A DNA stretch of 64,000 bases from Murdochiella massiliensis (GTDB lineage: Bacteria; Bacillota; Clostridia; Tissierellales; Peptoniphilaceae): positions 992,001 to 1,056,000 of the forward strand of contig NZ_FIZW01000002.1 in the NCBI RefSeq assembly GCF_900059565.1, read 5' to 3'. Below the pieces are notes generated by a model. That model did no database searches, was not told the DNA's origin, and worked only from the letters and a program-made list of their open reading frames with translations. Each line of letters opens with the position of its first letter. Within the stretch, counting starts at the first letter, position 1. Both the position numbers and the translations under genes were made by a program. Positions 44,272 through 51,870 of this stretch are shown here, one piece after another.

Positions 44272-45399
44272 TCAAAAATTTACCATTTTCTCCATGCCAT
44301 CCTTTGCCTCGTCAATCATCGTGTCAGTGACGTCGATGTAGTAGGAAAGCGTCGTCTTGATGTCGCTATGTCCCATGAGATACTGGAGCATTTTTGGATT
44401 GATTCCCTTCTCCGCCATGCGCGTGGCGAAGGTGTGGCGGAAGTCATAAAGGGAGCAGGTGACGGCAGGCGTTAGAAGCGATAGTTTTTTCAGGTGATTG
44501 TGGCCGCCGCGCTCCCATACCTCTGTCTGTCGCAGGATCCGGTTCAAGGCGATCTTAACGGCATTCATCTTCGGGACACCGTCTGCAGCCGGAAAGAGCC
44601 ATCCTTCCTTCGTCGTGAAGGCGACGGCATTTCTTTGTGCGATGAGATCGTCTCGCAAGGTGTCAGATAGAGGAAAATCACGCTTGGCAAGTTCTGTTTT
44701 TAGAGGGGACATTCCGTACATGGTGATACCTCGTCGGATGTGAAGGACGCCTTCTTTTAGATCGATATCGCTAATTTTCAGACCGAGTGCCTCCGAAGGG
44801 CGCATCCCGGTCTGTGCTAAGATGCGAAAATACATCTCATACTTTGACGCCTTGGCCGCATCCAGTATTCGCTTCATTTCCTCCGCTTCGATCACGCGTT
44901 TTCTGTCTATCTTCACTTTGGATTCGAAGCGATAGACCATGCCGATGGTAGGCGATATGAGATCCAGCCCCAGAATGTTTTGCGCCCAGGCGTATGGAGC
45001 AGACACGCAGAGGCGGACTTTTTTAACCGTTGAAGAGGCGATGCCTGTCTTTTCCGCGTGCGTCATGCACTCGTACACATCTTTTCTTTTGATTTCATGG
45101 ATTCCCAGATGCCCAAGATAGGGTTTGACATAGCGCTCATAGATATGTGCGCAGGTGCTATAGTATCCCTTGGAGCACTTTTCTTTGACGTACTCCGTCA
45201 TCCATAGCGTAAAGAGGTCGTCGAACGTCTCGCTGTAACACGCTGTTTCCGCCGACTGATCAATCGCATTGCATCGGCGCAGAAAGTCGCTCCTTTTTTC
45301 GCCCGATCGTGAGCGCAATTCCACTCGTGCGCCGTTAGCGTCTGTTGTGCGGTAGCGATAGCGACCGTCTTTTCCCTTTGAGACGTTATTTTTTGGCAT
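44272..45399 (-). CDS. Prophage tyrosine integrase
   Basis: 375 residues: N-terminal AP2-like/arm-binding segment, SAM-like core-binding domain (about 65-165) and catalytic domain with Arg in TGMRPSEALGLKISD, the HxxR box LYDFRHTFATRM, the following His in MGHSDIKTTLSYY and the tyrosine just after. It should integrate the phage at tRNA-Pro. I chose ATG 45399, because its GGAGG lies eight bases upstream; that GGAGG is locked in a perfect hairpin. The gene points back towards the tRNA, as usual for such prophages. Confidence 0.95.
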   Translation of the reverse strand: MPKNNVSKGKDGRYRYRTTDANGARVELRSRSGEKRSDFLRRCNAIDQSAETACYSETFDDLFTLWMTEYVKEKCSKGYYSTCAHIYERYVKPYLGHLGIHEIKRKDVYECMTHAEKTGIASSTVKKVRLCVSAPYAWAQNILGLDLISPTIGMVYRFESKVKIDRKRVIEAEEMKRILDAAKASKYEMYFRILAQTGMRPSEALGLKISDIDLKEGVLHIRRGITMYGMSPLKTELAKRDFPLSDTLRDDLIAQRNAVAFTTKEGWLFPAADGVPKMNAVKIALNRILRQTEVWERGGHNHLKKLSLLTPAVTCSLYDFRHTFATRMAEKGINPKMLQYLMGHSDIKTTLSYYIDVTDTMIDEAKDGMEKMVNF

Positions 45400-45423
45400 A
45401 AAAATAGCCTCCTTTCGGAGGCT
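45400..45423 (-). promoter_or_regulatory. Hairpin that contains the integrase ribosome site
   Basis: Perfect seven-base-pair stem with a GAAA tetraloop (plus-strand arms 45406-45412 and 45417-45423). On the minus strand the right arm holds GGAGG, and a run ATTTTT then ATG follow, so the element looks both like a short terminator and like a translation lock for integrase. Confidence 0.65.
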
Positions 45424-45473
45424 GTGATACACTGTATTTGCATATGCTGGTTTCACAACCTCCATACTTGATG

Positions 45474-45506
45474 CCGTCCAGTTGCTGCTGGGCGGTTTCT
45501 TTTTTT
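45474..45506 (+). terminator. Rightward terminator upstream of integrase
   Basis: Eight-base-pair stem (45474-45481 and 45488-45495) with one T-G pair, six-base loop and a long T run. No rightward gene leads into it here; it may be a remnant or stop transcription that passes through the attachment site. Confidence 0.75.
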
Positions 45507-45513
45507 GTTTTCG

Positions 45514-45556
45514 GTAACCTTATTCCACCTAAGTAACTCTATCCCACATTGGTAAC
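45514..45556. repeat. Tandem 19-base repeats resembling an insertion-sequence end
   Basis: Units GTAACCTTATTCCACCTAA (45514-45532) and GTAACTCTATCCCACATTG (45533-45551) followed by a third GTAAC. Read on the minus strand they look like the multiple terminal repeats of IS21-type elements. No transposase gene is present. Confidence 0.4.
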
Positions 45557-45566
45557 ATGCCGGCCT

Positions 45567-45593
45567 CAGTTGTACGAAAATATCGTACAACTG
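45567..45593. repeat. Perfect 11-base dyad with five-base centre
   Basis: CAGTTGTACGA and TCGTACAACTG around AAATA, in the gene-free stretch between integrase and RhuM. Could be a repressor or recombination-factor site; no T run follows. Confidence 0.7.
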
Positions 45594-45708
45594 CTTACAA
45601 ATTGGAAGCAGATCATTCCCCTCTTAAGAAAGAATAAGGAAGACCATCCGAAGAAAGTCCTCCTCATTCAGGCTCTAACACGAGCCGTTCCTTTAGTGTG
45701 ATTGAATA

Positions 45709-45727
45709 TTATCATGAATCATGATAA
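45709..45727. repeat. Perfect nine-base palindrome
   Basis: TTATCATGAATCATGATAA in A/T-rich DNA upstream of the repressor-tail remnant. The gene-free interval 45424-45814 holds this site, the other dyad, the IS-like repeats and the terminator, and no gene that I can support. Confidence 0.6.
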
Positions 45728-45814
45728 AAATAAACTAAAAACGACTTTCTCTACGGAAATTCAATAGGCATATGCTTGTTCATGCGGCCCAGTTATTTTT
45801 CCTATTGCTCTTCT

Positions 45815-45856
45815 TCACCCCTTCTTCGGATGATAAACGCTGACGCACTCGCCGAT
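45815..45856 (-). pseudogene. Remnant: duplicated 3' tail of an S24 repressor gene
   Basis: Read leftward this encodes IGECVSVYHPKKG and a stop. The intact repressor at 46915 ends IGECVGVYHPKKG. Over 42 bases the two copies differ at four positions. The remnant lies just downstream of the RhuM gene, so RhuM is bracketed by the two repressor tails. Confidence 0.8.
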
Positions 45857-45866
45857 TACAATATCG

Positions 45867-46898
45867 TCAATCTTCACTCGGTTCATCGTGCTTTTGCTCC
45901 TCGATCTTGCGACGAATTGCTTTGTCAAAGTCGGATATTATTTTCTGTGTTTTATTGAACACGTCATATTCATGACTTGCTTTTAATTTCGCCTGCTTGC
46001 TTGAGATGCTACCCTTACTTCCATCCGGAAGAACTTTGTATTTTCTGAAGGCTAAAAACTCATTAACAGAAGAGGCGAATTGATCCATCGTAAAGGTGTT
46101 TTCCCTTTCCAAGAGATCTTCTATGTAGTCAAAAAAGCCGGATACATTTCGCTCTAATGCTCTTATTTCTTTTTCTGAAAGATAGTTTTTGGCTATCTGC
46201 GTGTCCATCTTTAAGATTCGTCCATCTGGAGCATTCTTCCATGTTTGAAGCCCCATGTTGTCTTTCGTATGATCTGCCTTGCTGTTAATGATTTCAGCAG
46301 CAGTCATTCCTGTAATCGCATAGTGGAACTTATTTTGAACCATAGCGTAGAAGTTTCTTGTGACTTCGGATTGAGGGTCATAGTCGGTTGAAACTTCCGC
46401 AAAGATATCTGTGATCTTTTGCCATATGCGTCGTTCGCTTGCTCGGATAGAGCGGACACGTTCGATCAGTTCTTGGAAGTAATCCTTTCCAAACGGCCGC
46501 CCATTTTTGAGCATATCATCATTGAGGACAAAGCCTTTGACGATGTATTCCTTGAGGGTCTTTGTTGCCCATTGGCGGAAGCGTGTTGCCTGCTTGGAGT
46601 TAACCCGGTAACCTACAGCGATGATGGCATCAAGGTTATATAAATTTAGATCCTTTGTTTGTGTTTTTCCCGGCATTGCACCGTGTTTAGTGGTGTTTGC
46701 AATTTTTGCAACTACCTCTCGTTCCTCTAATTCCCCATCGTCGAAGATGTTCTTGAGGTGTCGACTAATAGAGGATACATTTACATCAAACAGTTCTCCC
46801 ATTGCTTTCTGTGAGAGCCAGAACGTCTCATCTTGAAACATCACATCAACTACAACGTTTCTATCATCATCTTGATATAGAACAATCTTGTCGTTCAT
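45867..46898 (-). CDS. RhuM-family protein
   Basis: 343 residues of the Virulence_RhuM family, common in prophages and genomic islands. Typical segments are FWLSQKAMGELFDVNVSSIS near the N terminus (a DNA-binding-like helix-turn-helix), DLNLYNLDAIIAVGYRVNS and RFRQWATKTLKEYIVKGF. Biochemical function is unknown; phage defence or lysogenic conversion have been suggested for relatives. Start 46898 follows GGGAAGG. It lies on the lysogeny strand directly behind the S24 repressor, so it is probably expressed in the lysogen with it. Confidence 0.88.
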   Translation of the reverse strand: MNDKIVLYQDDDRNVVVDVMFQDETFWLSQKAMGELFDVNVSSISRHLKNIFDDGELEEREVVAKIANTTKHGAMPGKTQTKDLNLYNLDAIIAVGYRVNSKQATRFRQWATKTLKEYIVKGFVLNDDMLKNGRPFGKDYFQELIERVRSIRASERRIWQKITDIFAEVSTDYDPQSEVTRNFYAMVQNKFHYAITGMTAAEIINSKADHTKDNMGLQTWKNAPDGRILKMDTQIAKNYLSEKEIRALERNVSGFFDYIEDLLERENTFTMDQFASSVNEFLAFRKYKVLPDGSKGSISSKQAKLKASHEYDVFNKTQKIISDFDKAIRRKIEEQKHDEPSED

Positions 46899-46914
46899 AT
46901 TAGCCTTCCCCTTT

Positions 46915-47571
46915 TCACCCCTTCTTCGGGTGATACACGCCTACGCACTCGCCGATGATCTGTACGCCGTTATCTTCCGCTTCGTCATAGCTATAGACGA
47001 TGGGGCTATAGTTCCGATTGCAGGGCTGTAGGACAAGCAGGCTCTCTTTCTTGTAGACCCTCTTCAACGTCGCTTCATTGTCAATCAAAACAGCGGCGAT
47101 CTCGCCATCTTCAACGTCCGGAACCTTCTTCATCAGAACGATATCTCCGTCGTGGATTTCCGCGTCGATCATGCTGTCGCCCTTGCAGATCAAGGCAAAC
47201 TCGCCGTCCATGTGCATCGGGTCGATGCCGATATAGCCCTCGAAGTTTTCCTCCGCCCAGATGGGCGTTCCGCAGGCGATGGTGCCAAGAATGGGGACAC
47301 TTCGGATTTTACGGATAGGATGCAGGTCGGGGTGACGGTTGATGATGGCGTCAATCTTGTCTTCAATGAGATCGGACTTTTTTACGCCGAAGAAGTCGGC
47401 CATCTGTTCGATCTTGTCTATCCTCGGATAATTCGCTGCGTTAATCCAAGACAGGACAGTTGTATACGGAAAATCAAGAATTTCAGCGAGCTGCTTGGCG
47501 TTAATACCTTTCTTTTCCATGTAGCGCTTTATATTCTCAGCCATTATTCCCTTGTTTCCGAGTCCGCTCAT
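46915..47571 (-). CDS. LexA/CI-like prophage repressor (S24 peptidase)
   Basis: 218 residues: helix-turn-helix (about 10-65, KQLAEILDFPYTTVLSWINA) then an S24 self-cleaving domain. The likely cleavage site is Cys-Gly in GTIACGTPIW; the serine is in CKGDSMIDAE and the lysine in ATLKRVYKK. RecA-stimulated self-cleavage would induce the phage. GGGAGG stands seven bases before ATG 47571. Divergent from the Cro-like gene across a 136-base control region carrying repeated sites. Its last codons are duplicated at 45815. Confidence 0.95.
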   Translation of the reverse strand: MSGLGNKGIMAENIKRYMEKKGINAKQLAEILDFPYTTVLSWINAANYPRIDKIEQMADFFGVKKSDLIEDKIDAIINRHPDLHPIRKIRSVPILGTIACGTPIWAEENFEGYIGIDPMHMDGEFALICKGDSMIDAEIHDGDIVLMKKVPDVEDGEIAAVLIDNEATLKRVYKKESLLVLQPCNRNYSPIVYSYDEAEDNGVQIIGECVGVYHPKKG

Positions 47572-47597
47572 ATCTCAACCTCCCTTTTGCTGACAAT

Positions 47598-47685
47598 ATA
47601 ATACAGTAAATTTGCACAATAATCAAGAAGAACAGCAAGATAATACAGTTTAGATGTTGACAGTACGGTTTAACTGTGCTAACCT
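47598..47685. promoter_or_regulatory. Prophage immunity control region
   Basis: Leftward promoter: TTGATT (47626-47621), 17 bases, TATTAT (47603-47598). Rightward promoter: TTGACA (47657-47662), 17 bases, TAACCT (47680-47685). Sites related to TACAGTTTAACTGTA lie at 47602-47616, 47644-47658 and 47664-47678, the first and last inside promoter spacers; a fourth, nearly perfect palindrome is at 47903-47917 after the Cro-like gene. Confidence 0.78.
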
Positions 47686-47707
47686 TATTCTCGAAAGGAG
47701 GTGAGAT

Positions 47708-47911
47708 ATGAAAATTACGTTAAAGGCGGCACGAGTGAATGCCGGCCTTAGCCAGTCAGAAGCGGCTGAAAAGCTTGGAATATCAATGAGTACGATGAAC
47801 AACTATGAAAAAGGGGCGACATTCCCAGATGTCCCAACGATTAAAAAGATGGAAGAGGTGTATGGCGTAGGATACGATGACATTATTTTTTTAGTCAAAA
47901 AGAACAGTTAA
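47708..47911 (+). CDS. Cro-like XRE-family protein
   Basis: 67 residues, a single XRE helix-turn-helix (ARVNAGLSQSEAAEKLGIS then MSTMNNYEKG). Strong AAAGGAGG start. Position opposite the S24 repressor, first gene of the rightward transcript, fits a Cro-type switch protein. Its stop codon lies within the fourth operator-like palindrome at 47903-47917. Confidence 0.9.
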   Translation: MKITLKAARVNAGLSQSEAAEKLGISMSTMNNYEKGATFPDVPTIKKMEEVYGVGYDDIIFLVKKNS

Positions 47912-47942
47912 ACTGTACTTAATAAAGAGAAAGGAGGAAGGG

Positions 47943-48227
47943 ATGGAGAAAGCAACCACAAACATCAACGTGAAGCTGGAGCTAAAGATTAACGGCATGC
48001 CGATTAACGAGTTTCAAAAAGAAATCGAAAAGCTGTCCCACCTACTGACAGAGATAAAAAAGCTTTCCATGTTTCGGGATGAGGAAGATGAGCCGGAAAG
48101 TAAAAAGAATAACAGAGCGAGTCTGGACAATATGCCTTATATTGAAGCGCCTGAAATTCATGGAGGGCCTTATTGGACAATCCGAAACGATGAACTTTCA
48201 ATTGGTAAAGGCGAAGGAACCGATTAA
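47943..48227 (+). CDS. Small prophage protein, unknown
   Basis: 94 residues behind AAAGGAGG. N-terminal half is amphipathic (NINVKLELKINGMPINEFQKEIEKL, in parts), the rest acidic and probably disordered. No family recognised. It is the second gene of the early rightward transcript. Confidence 0.7.
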   Translation: MEKATTNINVKLELKINGMPINEFQKEIEKLSHLLTEIKKLSMFRDEEDEPESKKNNRASLDNMPYIEAPEIHGGPYWTIRNDELSIGKGEGTD

Positions 48228-48246
48228 CGAGTGAAAGGAGGAAACC

Positions 48247-48438
48247 ATGGACTACACCATGAAAACAATAACGCTCCGTATGCCGGATGCGACATATAGA
48301 GCGTTAAAGATTGAAGCTGAAAATTTGGGAATGAGTCTAAATTCGTACATTCTTCTAAAGCTCAATCCACCGAACTTTCGCTTTCCGTGTGAATTTCCCC
48401 ATGGAGTTCTTCATACGAGCGGATACAGTTCTCAATGA
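48247..48438 (+). CDS. Ribbon-helix-helix protein
   Basis: 63 residues. Residues 5-40 (KTITLRMPDATYRALKIEAENLGMSLNSYI in parts) match the Arc/HicB-type ribbon-helix-helix DNA-binding fold. The last 23 residues (from NPPNFRF) are antisense to the next, leftward gene and look non-conserved. Starts behind GAAAGGAGGAAACC, a ribosome-site sequence repeated exactly before the gene at 48839. Overlaps the leftward RHH gene by 77 bases. Confidence 0.7.
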   Translation: MDYTMKTITLRMPDATYRALKIEAENLGMSLNSYILLKLNPPNFRFPCEFPHGVLHTSGYSSQ

Positions 48439-48550
48439 GAAATTCAATTTGCATTGCAATGGAACGTTTGTTTGCTGCGGCAATCACTTTGATTTTATCA
48501 AAATTATTCTGTTGCATCCGCATAGTAAATGCTCGTTTATCGGTAGCCAT
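48362..48550 (-). CDS. Arc-family ribbon-helix-helix repressor, leftward
   Basis: 62 residues, AFTMRMQQNNFDKIKVIAAANKRS and MQIEFLIENCIRSYEEL give a clear Arc-like RHH fold. AAAGGA precedes ATG 48550. It is the only leftward gene inside the early region, with a divergent promoter region at 48551-48691 containing a nine-base inverted repeat. Its 3' end overlaps the convergent RHH gene. Confidence 0.8.
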   Translation of the reverse strand: MATDKRAFTMRMQQNNFDKIKVIAAANKRSIAMQIEFLIENCIRSYEELHGEIHTESESSVD

Positions 48551-48608
48551 AATGCGTCCTTTCCGTTCGGGGTGATTTCATTATGATATACACTCGAAAA
48601 AATAACAA

Positions 48609-48646
48609 TATTTCATATTGACATCACTATGAAATATGATTAACAT
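48609..48646 (+). promoter_or_regulatory. Promoter with inverted repeat around its -35 box
   Basis: TTGACA at 48618-48623, 17-base spacer, TAACAT at 48641-48646. The -35 box is framed by TATTTCATA (48609-48617) and TATGAAATA (48628-48636). Likely operator of one of the neighbouring RHH proteins, driving the gene at 48692. Confidence 0.72.
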
Positions 48647-48691
48647 GTAAATCAAAGTGAAGTCACTAAGAAATGAAAGAGAGGATTGCGC

Positions 48692-48826
48692 ATGAAAGAT
48701 ACGTTTCTACTACGGCTGCCGACTGAATTAAAAGAGTGGCTGACCGGCGACGCGGAAAGCCGCGGAATCTCATTAACAGCACTCATCACTTACATATTGA
48801 GTGAGTACAAAAAACAGAATGAATGA
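48692..48826 (+). CDS. Very small ribbon-helix-helix protein
   Basis: 44 residues, MKDTFLLRLPTELKEWL then a helix and SLTALITYILSEYKK: a minimal Arc/Mnt-like RHH. GAGAGGA lies six bases before the ATG. It is divergent from the leftward RHH gene across the repeat-containing promoter, so these two resemble a small genetic switch nested in the early region. Confidence 0.78.
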   Translation: MKDTFLLRLPTELKEWLTGDAESRGISLTALITYILSEYKKQNE

Positions 48827-48838
48827 AAGGAGGAAACC

Positions 48839-49135
48839 ATGTATCACGAAGAACTGCGCGAGTGGATGCAGATCTACCGCATACGGCGAGAGGACTTAGC
48901 CGCCGTTGTCGGGATGTCCGGCTCATCGCTGTCGCCGTACTTCACAACCGGAAAGCCCTTCCGCGGCGAGTGGATTGTCGCTTGGCAGAAGGCATACGGC
49001 TGGAGCGACGAGCAGATGTTCTATTTTGCCTTTGACCGACCGTTCAAGCCGAATCCGGAACTTTTCAAAAGCGAGAAAGAGCAGAAGGCACTTGACGCGC
49101 TGTCGACGTTCAAGGAAGCACTTAGGGCGATGTGA
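48839..49135 (+). CDS. Phage helix-turn-helix-like protein
   Basis: 98 residues. IRREDLAAVVGMSGSSLSPYF then GEWIVAWQKAYGWSD suggests a short XRE-like helix-turn-helix (about 14-60), followed by an acidic helix. Starts behind the repeated GAAAGGAGGAAACC element. Function unknown; early regulator is inferred. Confidence 0.72.
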   Translation: MYHEELREWMQIYRIRREDLAAVVGMSGSSLSPYFTTGKPFRGEWIVAWQKAYGWSDEQMFYFAFDRPFKPNPELFKSEKEQKALDALSTFKEALRAM

Positions 49136-49147
49136 GAGGAGGAAGAA

Positions 49148-49300
49148 ATGAAACGAGGCAAAAAAAAGATCGGCTGGACGTTTAACCCGGCACGGATGCA
49201 TCCGGTACTAAAGACCATCCTTGCGGTTGCTGCAGGATTTGCGACGGTTGGATACATCATCATTGGCAGCTGGCTGTTTTACTTTATGGTGACGAGGTGA
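49148..49300 (+). CDS. Small membrane protein
   Basis: 50 residues with a basic start (MKRGKKKIGW) and one hydrophobic helix (TILAVAAGFATVGYIIIGSW). GAGGAGG lies five bases before ATG. No family recognised. Confidence 0.65.
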   Translation: MKRGKKKIGWTFNPARMHPVLKTILAVAAGFATVGYIIIGSWLFYFMVTR

Positions 49301-49303
49301 GAG

Positions 49304-49690
49304 ATGCTAAAAAAATATGCGCTTACAAGCGACTGTATCCGATTTATGCGCGACTCAAATCTTCATCGAATCGTTGCATTACGTGATTTTGGAAACGTTA
49401 AGGCGTATGAACTTGGCGGATATGTAGAAGATGAAAGCAATCTGAGCCAAGAAGGAGATTGTTGGATAGGGCAAAATGCCAAAGTATTTGACCATGCAAC
49501 GGTCACAGGTTCTGCTCTTGTCTCTGGAGATGCTCAGGTGCATGGTGGCGCCCACGTTACAGACCACGCTCGTGTATTTGAGAGAGCAGAGATTCGCGAC
49601 GGTGCCTGTATTGTAGGGAATCTTATGATAGGCGGGGATGCCGTTGTTTGGTCGGCTGATGGTTACAAGAAGGATGAAGCCGATGAGTGA
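49304..49690 (+). CDS. Phage protein with hexapeptide-like beta-helix repeats
   Basis: 128 residues. The C-terminal two thirds repeat short V/A-centred turns (DHATVTGSALVSGDAQVHGG, then AHVTDHARVFERAEIRDGA), the pattern of left-handed beta-helix or polymer-forming proteins seen in many phage early regions. It overlaps the next gene by eight bases. Function unknown. Confidence 0.75.
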   Translation: MLKKYALTSDCIRFMRDSNLHRIVALRDFGNVKAYELGGYVEDESNLSQEGDCWIGQNAKVFDHATVTGSALVSGDAQVHGGAHVTDHARVFERAEIRDGACIVGNLMIGGDAVVWSADGYKKDEADE

Positions 49691-49910
49691 CATGGACTAC
49701 GAGCAAGCATGGAAAAATCTGAAAGTGTATACAGGGATTCTTTCTTGGGCGTCGCTTCGCTTTGCAGAATCCGAAGACATGAGCAACGATGAGCGCCTCC
49801 AAGCAGAAGGTGGAAAAGACATGGGGAGAACAATCCTAAATTTTATGGACGAGTTAGAAAAAGAGATGACCACCGTCCGTGACGACGATGGCCAAAAGGT
49901 GCAGGATTAG
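49683..49910 (+). CDS. Small acidic phage protein, unknown
   Basis: 75 residues from ATG 49683 (behind AAGGATG); mainly helical and acidic, with no motif recognised. Lies just before the SbcC-like ATPase gene. Confidence 0.6.
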   Translation: MSDMDYEQAWKNLKVYTGILSWASLRFAESEDMSNDERLQAEGGKDMGRTILNFMDELEKEMTTVRDDDGQKVQD

Positions 49911-49949
49911 CGATCTTTGCGCCTTCAGTATAACAGACCGGAGGGATAA

Positions 49950-51869
49950 ATGATAGTAACACTAAAAAAGTTACAGATTAATAATTTTAAGGGGATCAAT
50001 TGTCTTTCTATCGATTTTAGCGAGCATACCCGCCTATGCGGGGCAAACGCGACGGGAAAGACGAGCGTGTATGACGCGTATCTTTGGTTGCTCGTTGGCA
50101 AAGATAGCATGGACAGTGCGTCGTTTGCTATCAAGCCGCGTGAGAAATCCGGCGAAGAAAAACACCGGATTGCAACAAGCGTCGAGGGCGTTTTTGACGT
50201 AGACGGAGAGGAATTGACATTAAAAAAAACCTACGCCGAGCAGTGGACAAAGAAGCGGGGTTCGACGAATGAAAACTTTACCGGACATACAACCGACTAT
50301 GAGTGGCAAGGCGTTCCCGTAAAAAAAACGGAGTATGAGGAAAAGTTATCGGCTATTGTGGACGAAAAGATACTCAAGCTCTTAAGCAATCCACGCTATT
50401 TTAACACCGTTCTCAAGGATACCGAGCGCCGGGGACTGCTTCTCAAACTGACGGACATAGAAGCGGTAAAAAAAACATTGCAAAGTGACGAGCAATTTTC
50501 AGAGCTTTCCCCGCTTCTTGCTACGTACAACGTCGAGGACATCTTAAAAATGCAAAAAGCCTCTGCGCGCAAAATCAATAAAGAAATCGATGAGATTCCT
50601 GCGCGCGTAGATGAGCTTTCCGGCATGATTTGTACACATGATTTTGGCGCCTTGCGGGCGTCTAAAGAGACGCTGGCAAAAAAGCTAAAAGAATTGCAGA
50701 CCGGACAAAAGATGCCTGAAAGTATCCTTGCCGAGTTGGCGAAGTTGCGGGAGGAGATTGCTTCTTACGATCAAAAAATCCGGAAAATCGAGCAGAATGA
50801 GCGAAAAGAAATCGACAAGCTGCTACTGGAAAAGCGCGAAGCGGCAGATCAGGCGCAGGATAGCTTACGCATCATGCGTCAAAATTTGCTGGCGCGAAAT
50901 GGCGAAGCAAGGCAGTTGCAGGAAGAGATTGCCGCATATGAAAAGAAGCTATCCAGCGATCGCAAGCGATATGAAGAAGTGCAAATGCGCGTCTACGATG
51001 GACAATCGAATTGTCCCTCTTGCGGGCAGACACTTCCAAAAGAGCAGATTCAAAAAGCCGTTGCGAAATTCCATCAAGCGCGCGCCGAGGAGTTAGAAGC
51101 GATTACCACACGGGGATTACGCGCGAAAAAAGAGCAAGATGAACTGCGGACAGAGCTTGCAAAAATGAAAAGCATTATCGAGGAGTTGAACGAATCTGTG
51201 CAAGACGCAGAAGAGGCGGAAAAGACTGCCCAAGACGATTTGAGCGCCATCAAGGAGAAACTATCCAAAAGACCAGAACCGACAGAAATTGCTGCACTAC
51301 AGAAAAAAAGAAGGCAAGCAGAGCAGAGGTTGTCCCAAAAAGGAGAAGCAGAAAAACCGTCCGAAAATAGAGAAGAGATACGAAACATCCAGCGCAGGAT
51401 TGAAGAAATCGACAGCGATTTAGCCTACGAGAAAATCAACGCCGATAACCGAGCACGTATCGAAGAGTTGGAAGAACGCCAAAAGGAGTTGGGAAAATCG
51501 TATGAAAAAACGCAGCGGATAATCGCTTTGTGTGAAGCGTATACCCGGAAGAAAATGTCCGCGGTGGGCGAACAGGTCGATTCACACTTCTCTACAGTTC
51601 ATTGGCAGCTTTTTGAAGAGCAGATTAACGGTGGAATCAAAGACACCTGCAAGGCACTCATCGACGGGGTGCCCTACGAGAGTGCAAACAACGCCGCACA
51701 GATCAATGCGGGGTTGGATATCATCCGCGCCTTTGGTCGTCAAGCTTGTGTGCAAGTCCCGGTCTTTGTAGATAATGCCGAGAGCGTAAATGATCTGCTG
51801 GATATCGGCACGCAGTGCATTGCATTAGTCGTGAGTCAGGACAAAACATTAAAAATACAGGGGGAATAA
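49950..51869 (+). CDS. SbcC/RecN-like AAA ATPase with zinc hook
   Basis: 639 residues: Walker A GANATGKTSVYDAYLW near residue 35, a long coiled coil (about 220-520) interrupted by a CPSCGQ zinc-hook motif near 355, and a C-terminal half with the Walker-B-like VPVFVDNAESVND. This is the SMC/Rad50 layout. In phages such ATPases accompany recombination genes; here RecT follows two bases after the stop. A Mre11-like nuclease is not encoded next to it; an MBL-fold protein is, and may be the nuclease partner (inference). Confidence 0.88.
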   Translation: MIVTLKKLQINNFKGINCLSIDFSEHTRLCGANATGKTSVYDAYLWLLVGKDSMDSASFAIKPREKSGEEKHRIATSVEGVFDVDGEELTLKKTYAEQWTKKRGSTNENFTGHTTDYEWQGVPVKKTEYEEKLSAIVDEKILKLLSNPRYFNTVLKDTERRGLLLKLTDIEAVKKTLQSDEQFSELSPLLATYNVEDILKMQKASARKINKEIDEIPARVDELSGMICTHDFGALRASKETLAKKLKELQTGQKMPESILAELAKLREEIASYDQKIRKIEQNERKEIDKLLLEKREAADQAQDSLRIMRQNLLARNGEARQLQEEIAAYEKKLSSDRKRYEEVQMRVYDGQSNCPSCGQTLPKEQIQKAVAKFHQARAEELEAITTRGLRAKKEQDELRTELAKMKSIIEELNESVQDAEEAEKTAQDDLSAIKEKLSKRPEPTEIAALQKKRRQAEQRLSQKGEAEKPSENREEIRNIQRRIEEIDSDLAYEKINADNRARIEELEERQKELGKSYEKTQRIIALCEAYTRKKMSAVGEQVDSHFSTVHWQLFEEQINGGIKDTCKALIDGVPYESANNAAQINAGLDIIRAFGRQACVQVPVFVDNAESVNDLLDIGTQCIALVVSQDKTLKIQGE

Positions 51870-51870
51870 C

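Noticed and set aside
44053-44475. Rightward frame running through tRNA-Pro
   Set aside because: Its GVAQFGSALVWGTRG segment is a translated tRNA, a well-known artefact.
45776-45958. Small rightward frame near the repressor remnant
   Set aside because: Antisense to the RhuM end and the remnant, no ribosome site.
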